NCBI RefSeq assembly: GCF_014645795.1
Contig: NZ_BMMK01000032.1
Span: 1-64,000 of the forward strand
Source: Longimycelium tulufanense
Lineage (GTDB): Bacteria; Actinomycetota; Actinomycetes; Mycobacteriales; Pseudonocardiaceae
Reading direction: 5' to 3'
Length of the DNA stretch: 64,000 nt
Of the stretch, positions 48,557-57,426 are shown one piece after another (position 1 is the stretch's first letter; each line of letters opens with the position of its first letter). Under the pieces are notes generated by a model. That model did not search any database and was not told the origin of the DNA. It saw only the letters and a program-made list of their open reading frames with translations. Made by a program: the position numbers and the translations under genes.

Positions 48557-51500
48557 GTGTCGCAGCCCGCTCCGCTGTCCGGCCTGCTCAGCGCCGCCCT
48601 GACCGACGAAAACCTGGCCGGCGTGGTGACCGCCGCCGGCACCGCCGCCCTGGAGGTCGAGGGCCCGGCCGCGGCCCGCCCGCTGGTCACCGCCGCCCTG
48701 GCCAGCCCGGCCGGCGCCGACCGCCCGGTCCTCGCCGTCACCGCCACCGGCCGCGAGGCCGACGAGCTGGCCGCCGTCCTCGGCGACCTCCTCGGCCCCG
48801 ACGTCGTCGCCACCTTCCCGTCCTGGGAGACGCTGCCGCACGAGCGCCTCTCCCCCCGCGCCGACACCGTCGGCCACCGCCTCGCCGTCCTGCGCCGCCT
48901 CGCCCACCCCGAGGAGAACGGGCCGCTCCGCGTGGTCGTCACCACGGTCCGCAGCCTCATCCAGCCGCTGGCCCCGGGCCTGGGCGAGCTGGAACCCATC
49001 CGCCTGCGCGTCGGCGGCGAACACGACTTCGAACACCTCGCCGAACGCCTCTCCCTGCTCGCCTACACCCGCGTCGACCTGGTCGAGAAGCGTGGCGAGT
49101 ACGCGGTGCGCGGCGGCATCATCGACATCTTCCCGCCCACCGCCGAACACCCCCTGCGCCTGGAGTTCTGGGGCGACGAGGTCAGCGAGATCCGCTCCTT
49201 CGCCGTCGCCGACCAGCGCTCCCTCCCCGACCCGGTCGAGGAGCTGTTCGCCCCGCCGTGCCGCGAGCTGCTCCTCACCGACGACGTCCGGGCCCGCGCC
49301 GCCGAGCTCGCGCCCGAACACCAGGGGGACCCGCACCTCGCCGAGATGCTGGAGAAGATCGCCGGCGGCATCCCGTGCGAGGGCATGGAGGCGTTGATCC
49401 CCGCCCTCTGCCCCGGCAAGCTCCAGCTCCTCACCGCGCTCGTCCCCGCGGGAACGCACGTTCTCGTGGCCGACCCGGAGAAGGTGCGCACCCGCGCCCA
49501 CGACCTCAGGCGCACCGGCCAGGAGTTCCTGGAGGCCTCCTGGATGGCGGCGGCCGGCGGCGGCACCGCCCCCATCGACCTCGGCGCCTCCGCCTACCGC
49601 GAGCTCGCCGACGTGGTCGAGCACGCCCGCTCGGCCGGCCTGCCGTGGTGGACGCTCAGCCAGTTCACCACCGCCGAGGCCACGACCAACGGTGAGACCA
49701 CCCCGGAGGACGGTGACGCTCAGCCGCTGCGGCTCGACATCAGGGCGGTCGAGGGCTACCGCGGCGAGATCGACCGCGCCTTCACCGACCTGCGGGGCCA
49801 CCTCGCCACCGGCGGCGCGGCCGTCCTGGTCTTCCCCGGCGCCGGCACCGCCCAGCGTGCGGTCGAGCAGCTCGGCGACGCCGACGTTCCCGCGCGCCTC
49901 GGCGACGGCCTCCCGGCCGCCCCGCAGGGCGGGCTCGTCACGGTCGTCCGGGGCGCGCTCGAGGATGGTTTCCTCGCGCCCGGCGCGGGCCTGGTCGTCC
50001 TCACCGAAACCGACCTCACCGGCGGCCGGGGCGGCACCTCCACCCGCGACATGCGACGCATGCCCTCCCGCCGGCGCAACGCCGTCGACCCGCTCGCGCT
50101 CAAGCCCGGCGACTTCGTCGTGCACGAGAAGCACGGCATCGGCAGGTACGTGCAGATGCTGCAGCGCACCGTGGCCGGCGCCACCCGCGAATACCTGGTG
50201 CTGGAGTACGCGCCGAGCAAGCGCGGACAGCCCGGCGACCGGCTGTTCGTGCCGACCGACCAACTCGACGAGGTCTCCCGCTACGTCGGTGGCGAGCTAC
50301 CCACGCTGAACAGACTGGGCGGCTCGGACTGGAAGAACACCAAGGCCAAGGCCCGCAAGGCGGTCAAGGAGATCGCCGCCGAGCTGGTCCAGCTCTACGC
50401 CGCCCGGCAGGCCGCCCCCGGCCACGCCTTCGGTGGGGACACCCCGTGGCAGCGCGAGCTGGAGGACGCCTTCCCCTACACCGAGACGCCCGACCAACTC
50501 TCGGCCATCGACGAGGTCAAGGCAGATATGGAGAAGGCGGTCCCGATGGACCGCGTGATCTGCGGCGACGTCGGTTACGGCAAGACCGAGATCGCGGTGC
50601 GGGCCGCCTTCAAGGCGGTGCAGGACGGCAGGCAGGTCGCGATCCTGGTCCCCACCACGCTGCTCGCCCAGCAGCACCTCAACACCTTCACCGAGCGCTT
50701 GCGCGCGTTCCCGGTCACGGTCAAGGGTCTTTCCCGGTTCACCGACTCGTTCGAGGCCGAGCAGGTGGTCAAGGGCCTGGCCGAGGGTGAGGTCGACGTC
50801 GTGATCGGTACGCACCGCCTGCTGCAGACCGGAGTCCGCTACAAGAACCTCGGCCTGGTCGTCATCGACGAGGAGCAGCGTTTCGGCGTCGAGCATAAGG
50901 AACACATCAAGTCGCTGCGCACCCACGTCGACGTGCTCACCATGTCCGCCACGCCGATCCCGCGCACGCTGGAGATGAGCATGGCCGGTATCCGGGAGAT
51001 GTCGACGATCCTCACCCCGCCCGAGGAGCGGCACCCGGTGCTGACCTACGTCGGCGGCTACGACGACAAGCAGGTGGCCGCCGCGATCCGCCGCGAGCTG
51101 CTGCGTGACGGCCAGGTGTTCTTCGTGCACAACCGGGTCAAGACGATCGAGAAGGCGGCCCGGCACGTCCGGGAGCTGGTGCCGGAGGCCCGGGTGGTCA
51201 CCGCGCACGGCCAGATGAACGAGGACCGCCTGGAGAAGATCATCCAGGGCTTCTGGGAGCGCGAGTACGACGTCCTGGTGTGCACCACGATCGTCGAGAC
51301 CGGCCTGGACATCTCCAACGCCAACACGTTGATCGTGGAACGGGCGGACCTGCTCGGCCTGGCGCAGCTGCACCAGTTGCGCGGCCGGGTCGGCCGCGCC
51401 CGCGAGCGTGGCTACGCCTACTTCCTCTACCCCTCCGAGTCCCCACTGACCGAGACCGCGCACGACCGGCTGGCCACGATCGCGCAGAACTCCGAACTGG

Positions 51501-52171
51501 GTGCGGGCATGGCAGTGGCCATGAAGGACCTGGAGATTCGCGGTGCCGGCAACATCCTGGGCGCCGAGCAGTCGGGGCACATCGCAGGTGTCGGCTTCGA
51601 CCTGTACGTCCGTCTGGTCGGCGAGGCCGTGGACGCATTCCGGAAGCACGCCGGGGCCGAAGCGGTCGAGGCTGAGGAGGAGCTGGCGGAGGTCCGGGTG
51701 GATCTTCCCGTCGACGCGCACATTCCGCACGACTACGTGCCGGGGGAGCGGTTGCGGTTGGAGGCGTACCGCAAGATTGCCGCCGCACCGGACGCGGAGG
51801 CGTTGAACGGGGTGCGGGATGAGCTCACCGACCGGTACGGGCCATTGCCCGCGCAGGTCGAGCATTTGCTCGCGGTCGCTTCGTTCCGGCAACTGTGCCG
51901 ACAGTACGGGGTTACCGAGGTTGCCTTGCAGGGCAACAACATCCGGTTCGCTCCGCTGGAGCTGCGTGACTCGCAGCAGGTGCGGATGAAGCGTCTTTAC
52001 CCGAAGGCACTTTACAAGGCGGCGGCCAAGACGGTGTCACTGCCGCGGCCGACGGAGGGCGCCGCAGGTGGGCGGATCGGTGCGCCCCCGTTGCGGGACG
52101 TGCCGTTGCTCAAGTGGTGCGCCGACTTCCTGGAGTCGCTCGAGGTCCCGGTGGCGGCGACGTCGAGTTGA
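48557..52171 (+). CDS. mfd: Transcription-repair coupling factor Mfd
   Basis: 1204 residues from GTG 48557 with GGGGGAG upstream. N-terminal UvrB-homology region, then the RNA-polymerase-interaction domain ([19 protein letters not shown]), then a RecG-like translocase: Walker [45 protein letters not shown] and [14 protein letters not shown]. The C-terminal TRCF domain is complete. Mfd removes RNA polymerase stalled at lesions and recruits UvrA. A terminator follows 28 bp after the stop. Confidence 0.95.
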   Translation: MSQPAPLSGLLSAALTDENLAGVVTAAGTAALEVEGPAAARPLVTAALASPAGADRPVLAVTATGREADELAAVLGDLLGPDVVATFPSWETLPHERLSPRADTVGHRLAVLRRLAHPEENGPLRVVVTTVRSLIQPLAPGLGELEPIRLRVGGEHDFEHLAERLSLLAYTRVDLVEKRGEYAVRGGIIDIFPPTAEHPLRLEFWGDEVSEIRSFAVADQRSLPDPVEELFAPPCRELLLTDDVRARAAELAPEHQGDPHLAEMLEKIAGGIPCEGMEALIPALCPGKLQLLTALVPAGTHVLVADPEKVRTRAHDLRRTGQEFLEASWMAAAGGGTAPIDLGASAYRELADVVEHARSAGLPWWTLSQFTTAEATTNGETTPEDGDAQPLRLDIRAVEGYRGEIDRAFTDLRGHLATGGAAVLVFPGAGTAQRAVEQLGDADVPARLGDGLPAAPQGGLVTVVRGALEDGFLAPGAGLVVLTETDLTGGRGGTSTRDMRRMPSRRRNAVDPLALKPGDFVVHEKHGIGRYVQMLQRTVAGATREYLVLEYAPSKRGQPGDRLFVPTDQLDEVSRYVGGELPTLNRLGGSDWKNTKAKARKAVKEIAAELVQLYAARQAAPGHAFGGDTPWQRELEDAFPYTETPDQLSAIDEVKADMEKAVPMDRVICGDVGYGKTEIAVRAAFKAVQDGRQVAILVPTTLLAQQHLNTFTERLRAFPVTVKGLSRFTDSFEAEQVVKGLAEGEVDVVIGTHRLLQTGVRYKNLGLVVIDEEQRFGVEHKEHIKSLRTHVDVLTMSATPIPRTLEMSMAGIREMSTILTPPEERHPVLTYVGGYDDKQVAAAIRRELLRDGQVFFVHNRVKTIEKAARHVRELVPEARVVTAHGQMNEDRLEKIIQGFWEREYDVLVCTTIVETGLDISNANTLIVERADLLGLAQLHQLRGRVGRARERGYAYFLYPSESPLTETAHDRLATIAQNSELGAGMAVAMKDLEIRGAGNILGAEQSGHIAGVGFDLYVRLVGEAVDAFRKHAGAEAVEAEEELAEVRVDLPVDAHIPHDYVPGERLRLEAYRKIAAAPDAEALNGVRDELTDRYGPLPAQVEHLLAVASFRQLCRQYGVTEVALQGNNIRFAPLELRDSQQVRMKRLYPKALYKAAAKTVSLPRPTEGAAGGRIGAPPLRDVPLLKWCADFLESLEVPVAATSS

Positions 52172-52199
52172 TCGAACCGGCTTCGGTGCCCTCCGTTGG

Positions 52200-52239
52200 G
52201 GGTGTGGTTCCCATTGAGGTCAACAGGGGAACCACACCC
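52200..52239. terminator. Terminator between mfd and the convergent small-gene operon
   Basis: GGGTGTGGTTCCC (52200-52212) pairs perfectly with GGGAACCACACCC (52227-52239), a 13-bp stem with a 14-nt loop, followed by GCCTTTCGC. Confidence 0.8.
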
Positions 52240-52261
52240 GCCTTTCGCGCTCCGGTCTGGG

Positions 52262-52378
52262 TCAGTCGTCGACGATGGTGATGAATCCGGTGTAGTCGCA
52301 GTTGGCGCAGCCCTTGCCGTCACAGTCACCGCAGACACCGGTGATGGTCGATGGTCCTCGGCATGGTGGATGGGGCAT
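52262..52378 (-). CDS. 38-residue zinc-knuckle protein
   Basis: ATG 52378 overlaps the stop of the preceding gene (ATGA), and GGAGGA sits just upstream, so this short frame is very likely translated. It contains TGVCGDCDGKGCANCDYTG: two C-x2-C pairs (Cys16/19 and 24/27) separated by DGKG, the DnaJ-like zinc-knuckle pattern, plus Cys6. It ends FITIVDD before TGA at 52262-52264. Third gene of an operon that diverges from an XRE regulator. No function is known; structural zinc and protein or nucleic-acid binding are inferred. Confidence 0.72.
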   Translation of the reverse strand: MPHPPCRGPSTITGVCGDCDGKGCANCDYTGFITIVDD

Positions 52379-52758
52379 CACTCCTCCTTCCCTCGTTGCG
52401 GTATGAAACGGGCCAGGTGTTCGTGGACCCAGGCGATACCGAATTCCCGCAGTGTGGTGGCCTCACCTGCTCCGCTGATGGGAATGTCGTCGAACAGTGG
52501 GATCGAGTGGCGCAGGGTGCCGTGTCGCACCTGGAGTTGGGCGGCGCCCACCGGCCAGACGAAGACGAAGTGGGCGTACATGAACAGCCACGCCTCATGT
52601 CCATCCCAGATGCCGCGGACGGGACCTTCGGTGGAGAACGGGCAACGGTAGATGGTGCGGGTGGTGCCGCAGCGAAAGGTCCGGGTCTCGGCCCGCACCT
52701 CCGGGGGCAGGACCCCACCGGGCAGCGACCGCAGTAGCGCTGGCAGTTCCACCGCCAT
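52378..52758 (-). CDS. Hypothetical protein of the small-gene operon
   Basis: 126 residues from ATG 52758, which overlaps the stop of the upstream gene (ATGA). No family recognised. It is aromatic-rich (WDGHEAWLFMYAHFVFVWPVG) without a true membrane span, has two cysteines (RTFRCGTT, IYRCPF) and a conserved-looking end (LREFGIAWVHEHLARFIP). It lies between two cysteine-pair small proteins, and all three start by translational coupling, suggesting a fixed stoichiometry or complex. Confidence 0.68.
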   Translation of the reverse strand: MAVELPALLRSLPGGVLPPEVRAETRTFRCGTTRTIYRCPFSTEGPVRGIWDGHEAWLFMYAHFVFVWPVGAAQLQVRHGTLRHSIPLFDDIPISGAGEATTLREFGIAWVHEHLARFIPQRGKEE

Positions 52759-53015
52759 CACCCCGTCGCCTCGGAGGGAAGCTTTGGCGTGCAGCTCGCG
52801 GTGGGCAGCGGAGCCGTTAGCAGACACGTGGTGCACGGCATGCCCTCGACGGCGTCGAGCCGCTCGGCAGCATCCGGCGGGATCGTGGTGCCGCAATAGG
52901 CGACGAGCTCGGTAGGTAGCTCGGGCGCAGACGGGGCAGGCACCAGATGCACCACCCGCGATGTCTCCCCCACCATCCCGGGCAAGAACCGAACCAGCAT
53001 GAACGTGCCTGTCAC
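52758..53015 (-). CDS. Small cysteine-motif protein, first gene of the operon
   Basis: 85 residues from GTG 53015 with GGGAGGA upstream. The body reads RVVHLVPAP, LVAYCGTTIPPDAAERLD and GMPCTTCLLTAP: a single Cys followed 19 residues later by C-x2-C, a possible zinc or redox site. Similar short proteins with YCG...MPC..C are common in actinobacteria beside XRE regulators, as far as I recall, without assigned function. It diverges from the XRE gene at 53184. Confidence 0.68.
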   Translation of the reverse strand: MTGTFMLVRFLPGMVGETSRVVHLVPAPSAPELPTELVAYCGTTIPPDAAERLDAVEGMPCTTCLLTAPLPTASCTPKLPSEATG

Positions 53016-53183
53016 GGCAATCCTCCCGATGCATCCGTTACGGCTTCTGACCGGTTCAAGCGAAGCGCGAACGGTGGCTTCAACCCAGCGCCGTGGTGAC
53101 GCAGAAATGACGCACGAACACCGCATCAGTCCCGGTGAGCTGCACCGCTACAGTGGCTGGCCATACGGATGCGGAGGTACAGC
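53016..53183. promoter_or_regulatory. Divergent promoter region of the XRE gene and small-gene operon
   Basis: A 168-bp gap between divergent genes. GGAGG at 53173-53177 is the ribosome site of the XRE regulator. I see no strong palindrome, so the operator of the regulator cannot be placed by eye. Confidence 0.4.
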
Positions 53184-54350
53184 ATGGCGCGCAAGCGGAA
53201 GCAGCTGGCCAATGCACGCAAGGCAGCAGGGCTCACGCAGGAAGAACTCGCCGCGCGGCTGGGCGTCGAGCGTTCTACAGTTGCGCGCTGGGAGGCCGGC
53301 GAGACCTCCCCGCAACCCTGGCTGCGCCGCGGACTTGCGAAGATACTTCAGATTGAGCCCGGTCGGCTTGGGGAACTGCTTGAGCATGACGAGCCTCGAA
53401 GGAACCAGTTAGACGACCGCATGGCATTCGTTAGGTCTCATCCGACGAGTGTTGACCTGACAACGGCGTCTCAACTGCGCCAGCAAGTTCGGATGCTGAC
53501 TGACGGCTACGACCACTGTCCTTCCACGTCACTGCTCGCCGAGGCTGGGCAATGTCTGGGACAGATCGAGTTCTTCCGGCGCTACGCCGGCATTGGGGAG
53601 GTGGCGCGGCAACTCACGGCCGCGCTCGCTGAGGCAGCCATCCTCATGGGCCAGCTTGTCTGGGATGCATCACAGCGCCGAGACCAGGAGACAGCTCGAA
53701 GCTACTTCCGCCAAGCGCTCCGCGCGGCACAGGAGCTTCCCGATCCGGCGATCGAAGCACATGCGCTGCTGCGCACCAGCTATCTCGCACTCTATGCCGA
53801 GCGGAATCCCCAGACGGGGCTGGCGTTCACCCAGCGCGCGGCCGCAGCCGCTGAGGGGGCCAGTCAGGCTCTTGGTGGACTCGCTTGGCTACATACTGCC
53901 GAAGCCCACGCAATCCTCGGTGAACGCCGGGCGTCTGAGCGGGCTCTGGGTGAAGCCGAAGGCCGTTTCGTCGATATCCAGCTAACCGATGCGGCAGCGG
54001 ATCTGCCCTCACAAGCCCAGTTCGACCGCGTTGCCGGTTCATGCTTTCTCTTCCTTCGTGACTATCGGCGCGCGCAGACGTACCTGGAGCGGTCAGTGCG
54101 GTCCGCTCCTACCTGGAAAAAGTCACGAGCCATATCACTCGGTAACCTCGGCCTGGCCTATCTCCGCCAGGGTGAGATCGACGCGGCGACCAACACGCTA
54201 CACAAGGCCATTGACGTTGTTGAGGCAACGCAGGGGGGTGGTGGGCTCACCATCATTTTCAGTGCCGGCCGGGAACTTCGGAAATGGCGGGACGAACAAC
54301 AGGTTCAGTATCTTCATGACCGAATGCTTATGCTCCTGGCTACGATGTGA
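53184..54350 (+). CDS. XRE-family regulator with TPR-like C-terminal domain
   Basis: 388 residues from ATG 53184. N-terminal HTH (ARKAAGLTQEELAARLGVERSTVARWEAGETSPQPWLRRGLAKIL, residues about 8-55). The rest is helical with TPR-like repeats (YFRQALRAAQELPDPAIEAHALLRTSYLALYAERN, SLGNLGLAYLRQGEIDAATN). This layout is common in actinobacterial regulators resembling peptide-sensing Rgg/PlcR proteins, although no peptide ligand is known for them. It diverges from the three-gene small operon and leads the gene cluster at 54364-55622. Confidence 0.84.
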   Translation: MARKRKQLANARKAAGLTQEELAARLGVERSTVARWEAGETSPQPWLRRGLAKILQIEPGRLGELLEHDEPRRNQLDDRMAFVRSHPTSVDLTTASQLRQQVRMLTDGYDHCPSTSLLAEAGQCLGQIEFFRRYAGIGEVARQLTAALAEAAILMGQLVWDASQRRDQETARSYFRQALRAAQELPDPAIEAHALLRTSYLALYAERNPQTGLAFTQRAAAAAEGASQALGGLAWLHTAEAHAILGERRASERALGEAEGRFVDIQLTDAAADLPSQAQFDRVAGSCFLFLRDYRRAQTYLERSVRSAPTWKKSRAISLGNLGLAYLRQGEIDAATNTLHKAIDVVEATQGGGGLTIIFSAGRELRKWRDEQQVQYLHDRMLMLLATM

Positions 54351-54363
54351 CGGGGAGGTCGTC

Positions 54364-55095
54364 ATGTGGCAAGACATCGATCAAGCCAAATGGTCGACTC
54401 GTGAGCGGATATGGTCTGTTCTCGACCTTCGTGGGGTGGCTCACCCACCTGGTGCGTCGGGACGCATTCCGCACTTCGTCGGTGCTGAACTTGCCGCGCG
54501 GCAACTGGCCCGGTTGCCGGAATGGAGTACTGCGCGAACCGTCAAGTCCGTTCCGGACAAAGCACAGCGACCTGTTCGTGCATTGGCCCTCGAGCAGGGC
54601 AAGCTCGTCTACATGGCGGTGCCAATGTTGGCCGAGGACAAACCCTTCTACCGACTCGACCCTGCCACGTTGGAAGTCCCTCCGAAACAGGCGGCTGATC
54701 GACGAGTAGCACGGCAGATGGGGGAGCCGGTGGACGTGTCGGACATGCAGCCGGTCGACCTCGTCGTATGCGGGAGTGTTGCCGTCAACCTCGAGGGGGT
54801 GCGGATTGGCAAGGGCGCTGGTTACTCCGATATCGAAATCGCACTGCTCCACGAGGCCGGACTGGTCACCGACCGGACTGTCATAGCTACCACCGTCCAC
54901 GACCTCCAGGTACTCGAAGAACCACTTCCTGAAGCCGAACACGACTTTCGTGTGGACATCGTCGTAACACCCCATGAGATTATCCGTTGCCTCTCGGGTA
55001 GGAAGCGGGCTGGTTTGGTATGGAACAGTCTGTCCGCCGAGAAGATTGCGACCATTCCAGTCCTGTCCGCTCTCAATGCCCAGCGGCGGTCATGA
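54364..55095 (+). CDS. 5-formyltetrahydrofolate cyclo-ligase-like protein
   Basis: 243 residues from ATG 54364 with GGGGAGG upstream, 13 bp after the XRE stop. Features of the cyclo-ligase fold: SGRIPHFVGAELAARQLARL, VKSVPDKAQRPVRALAL, VDLVVCGSVAVNLEGVRIGKGAGYSDIE (with the glycine-rich GKGAGYSD loop) and TTVHDLQVL. The enzyme converts 5-formyl-THF to methenyl-THF. Length and the surrounding XRE/NUDIX/HAD genes suggest an accessory paralogue rather than the housekeeping copy; the substrate may differ. Confidence 0.78.
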   Translation: MWQDIDQAKWSTRERIWSVLDLRGVAHPPGASGRIPHFVGAELAARQLARLPEWSTARTVKSVPDKAQRPVRALALEQGKLVYMAVPMLAEDKPFYRLDPATLEVPPKQAADRRVARQMGEPVDVSDMQPVDLVVCGSVAVNLEGVRIGKGAGYSDIEIALLHEAGLVTDRTVIATTVHDLQVLEEPLPEAEHDFRVDIVVTPHEIIRCLSGRKRAGLVWNSLSAEKIATIPVLSALNAQRRS

Positions 55096-55106
55096 GGGCG
55101 GGAAGG

Positions 55107-55622
55107 ATGTCAGAACACGCCGTGGCCGGTCTGACTAACGATGAAGAGCGCTTCGCATTCCTTGCTGAGGGCAACGCCAGGCAAGCCAGGAAGCGGGTCA
55201 CTGCGGACGTGCTGATACGTGACGAGGGGGATCGAGTTCTTCTGGTCAATCCCACCTATAAGGAACACTGGGATCTCCCCGGTGGGATGGCGGAGGCCAA
55301 CGAACCACCCCGGGCAGCCGCGAAGAGAGAACTCATCGAAGAACTCGGACTCACTATCACCCCCGCCCGCCTTCTCCTGCTCGACTGGGTCGCGCCGCGA
55401 GGACTATGAGACGACCAACTCGTCTTCATCTTCGATGGCGGCATCCTCACACCCGGCCAAGTTGCCGGCCTGTGCCCGATCGACCCTGAGATCAGCGAAT
55501 GCAGCCTGGTCGATCGTGACGAAGCCAGCCGGCGGCTCCGTCCGGACATGGGACGACGGTTGGCTCGCGCATTGCAGGCACTGTCCGCCGGATCAACGGA
55601 CTACTCAGAGCTACCTGCATAG
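55107..55622 (+). pseudogene. NUDIX hydrolase interrupted by an in-frame TGA
   Basis: ATG 55107 (or coupled ATG 55092, overlapping the previous stop) opens a NUDIX domain with an intact box: G-x5-E-x7-RELIEELG in GGMAEANEPPRAAAKRELIE. At 55407-55409 a TGA ends translation after DWVAPRGL. The same frame then continues without a stop as DDQLVFIFDGG, ILTPGQVAGL and so on to TAG at 55622. NUDIX relatives typically have a Trp before DDQLVF, so TGG changed to TGA is the simplest explanation. As sequenced only about 100 of 171 residues would be made, with the Nudix box but without the last strands. A sequencing error is possible. Confidence 0.68.
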
Positions 55623-55669
55623 CAGCCGCAGCGGAGCCCACTCCACGCCCAGCGGCGATGAGGCCAGCC

Positions 55670-56314
55670 TTACTGCGCAAGCAGCAGCTCGGGTAGCTCG
55701 TGGAGGGAGTTGATCACCCAGTCCGCGTTGGCTCCTACGATGGGGTCTTCGGCCCACAGATATCCCCACGGACCCCGCCTGATCAACGCGGCACGTAGGC
55801 CGGCCGCCTTCGCGGGCAGCAGGTCATGGTCACGATGATCGCCGACGTACACGATCTGGTCCGGATGGCCAGGAGCGATTTCGATAATGCGATGGAAGAA
55901 TCCGGCCTGTGGCTTGGCGACTCCCCACTCGCCCGAGGTGCCGATGTAGTCCGCGGGTAGGTCCAGCGCACGCAGCAGCTCCCCGGCACGCGCCGTCTGG
56001 TTGCCAGCGATCCCAACCCACAGGCCGTCCGCGCGGAGCGCTGTCAAGGCGGCACGCACGTCCGGGTACAGATCCCCCTCGTCTATCTGCTCGCCGAGCC
56101 CGGCTTCTTCACGCAGCTGACGTTCACGAGCGAGGTCGAAGCCGGGACGGAAGTATTGGAATGTCTCGACGTTGTCCCTACCCGCGGCCGTGACGGCCCC
56201 GAGCACGGCGGAGAACGTGTGCCGCGGGACTCCTATCCAGTCGGCCCATGCGCCCCACTCCCGTGAATCATCCAGCAACGTTTCGCCGACGTCGAACACC
56301 ACCGCGCTCACCAC
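55670..56314 (-). CDS. HAD-superfamily hydrolase
   Basis: 214 residues. Motif I VVFDVGETLLDDS (with Val where most phosphatases have the second Asp, DxG rather than DxD), motif II GIAGNQTAR, lysine in GVAKPQAGFF, and motif IV IVYVGDHRDHDLLPAKAAG. The missing second Asp of motif I weakens the case for a standard phosphatase; a dehalogenase-like or altered role is possible. Convergent with the XRE-FTHF-NUDIX run. Confidence 0.82.
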   Translation of the reverse strand: MVSAVVFDVGETLLDDSREWGAWADWIGVPRHTFSAVLGAVTAAGRDNVETFQYFRPGFDLARERQLREEAGLGEQIDEGDLYPDVRAALTALRADGLWVGIAGNQTARAGELLRALDLPADYIGTSGEWGVAKPQAGFFHRIIEIAPGHPDQIVYVGDHRDHDLLPAKAAGLRAALIRRGPWGYLWAEDPIVGANADWVINSLHELPELLLAQ

Positions 56315-56474
56315 GCCCCAGTTCTACGTCACTGTGAACCGACCCGGGATGGGCGGGAGGGGGCTGTCCAGGGGCGGGACGCTGCACGCCGGAGCGGGGC
56401 GAGCCGAAAACTTCCGTCACGATTCCTGACATACCTGCTGACTCGTTGTCACCGGCGTGAGAGGGTAGGCGACT

Positions 56475-57416
56475 GTGACAGCCGTCATTCGTCGTCGTGT
56501 CCGCCGCCCGGCCGGCCTGCTCGCCGCCGCGGCCGTCGCCGTCGGCCTCGTCGCCGGCTGCGGTTCCGGGCCCAGCCAGGTCGGCGCCGCCGCCATCGTC
56601 GGCGACAACAAGATCCCGCTGGAGCACATCCAGCAGCGGCTCGACTCGCTGTACCGCAAGGAACCGGGCATCAAGGAGGACCTGCGCCGGCAGGGCAACC
56701 TCGACACCGTCGCCCGCAACATCGCCACCCTGTCGGTGCGCCACGAGCTGGTCAGCCGAGCCGCCGAGCGCGAGGGCCTACACGTCAACGAGGAGCAGGT
56801 CACCGAGCTGATCGACAAGCAGGGCGGTGCCGAGGCCGCGTCCAAGGGCACGGTCTACGACGCCAGCACCTTCCGGGAGCGGGCCCGCGACCAGCTGCTG
56901 CTGGTCGAGCTGGGTCGCAAGTACCTGGACAAGCTGGCCGTGACCATCGACTTCACCCAGGCGCCCTCGCGCGAGGCCGCCGAGCGCAAGGCCCGCCAGC
57001 TCGCCGACCCGGACCAGGCCCGCAAGGTCATCGCGGCCGACAGGAAGTCCGGGATCCCCGCCGGCACCGGCCACACCCTGCGTGCCGCGGACAACCTCCA
57101 GCTGGCCTCCACCCCGCTGTTCGGGGCGGAGAAGAACACGGTGGTGGCCTTCCCAGTCAGCCAGCAGGAGGGCCAGTGGCTGGTCGCCGTGATCCGCGAC
57201 CGGCGGACGGACGCCGACGGCACCGTGAACCCCGAGCGCGTCGACCCGCTGCAGCTGGAGGCCCTGGGCGTGCGGATGCTCGCCCCGCTGTCCGACCTGC
57301 TGGGCGTGCGCGTCAGCCCGCGCTACGGCATGTGGGACCCGATGTCGCTGGCGGTCGTGCCCGGTGCGAAGGAGGCCGGCGGCATCCGGGTGCAGGGCTC
57401 CGAGCGCAAGCAGTAA
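56475..57416 (+). CDS. SurA-like (PrsA-like) lipoprotein chaperone
   Basis: 313 residues from GTG 56475. Lipobox VGLVAGCGSG places it on the outer face of the membrane. The SurA_N fold (AAIVGDNKIPLEHIQQRLDSLY, VSRAAEREGLHVNEEQVTELIDKQG) is helical; the downstream region corresponds to a degenerate peptidyl-prolyl isomerase segment without clear catalytic residues. A role in folding of exported proteins is inferred. It lies 10 bp before mazG. Confidence 0.82.
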   Translation: MTAVIRRRVRRPAGLLAAAAVAVGLVAGCGSGPSQVGAAAIVGDNKIPLEHIQQRLDSLYRKEPGIKEDLRRQGNLDTVARNIATLSVRHELVSRAAEREGLHVNEEQVTELIDKQGGAEAASKGTVYDASTFRERARDQLLLVELGRKYLDKLAVTIDFTQAPSREAAERKARQLADPDQARKVIAADRKSGIPAGTGHTLRAADNLQLASTPLFGAEKNTVVAFPVSQQEGQWLVAVIRDRRTDADGTVNPERVDPLQLEALGVRMLAPLSDLLGVRVSPRYGMWDPMSLAVVPGAKEAGGIRVQGSERKQ

Positions 57417-57426
57417 CACTGGAGGG

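Noticed and set aside
48383-50263. A 626-codon minus-strand frame opposite mfd
   Set aside because: Antisense shadow of mfd with Gly/Ala/Arg-biased composition and no family features.
55407-55409. TGA in the NUDIX frame as a selenocysteine codon
   Set aside because: The position is normally Trp, not Cys, and no SECIS-like hairpin was recognised after it; a nonsense change is simpler.
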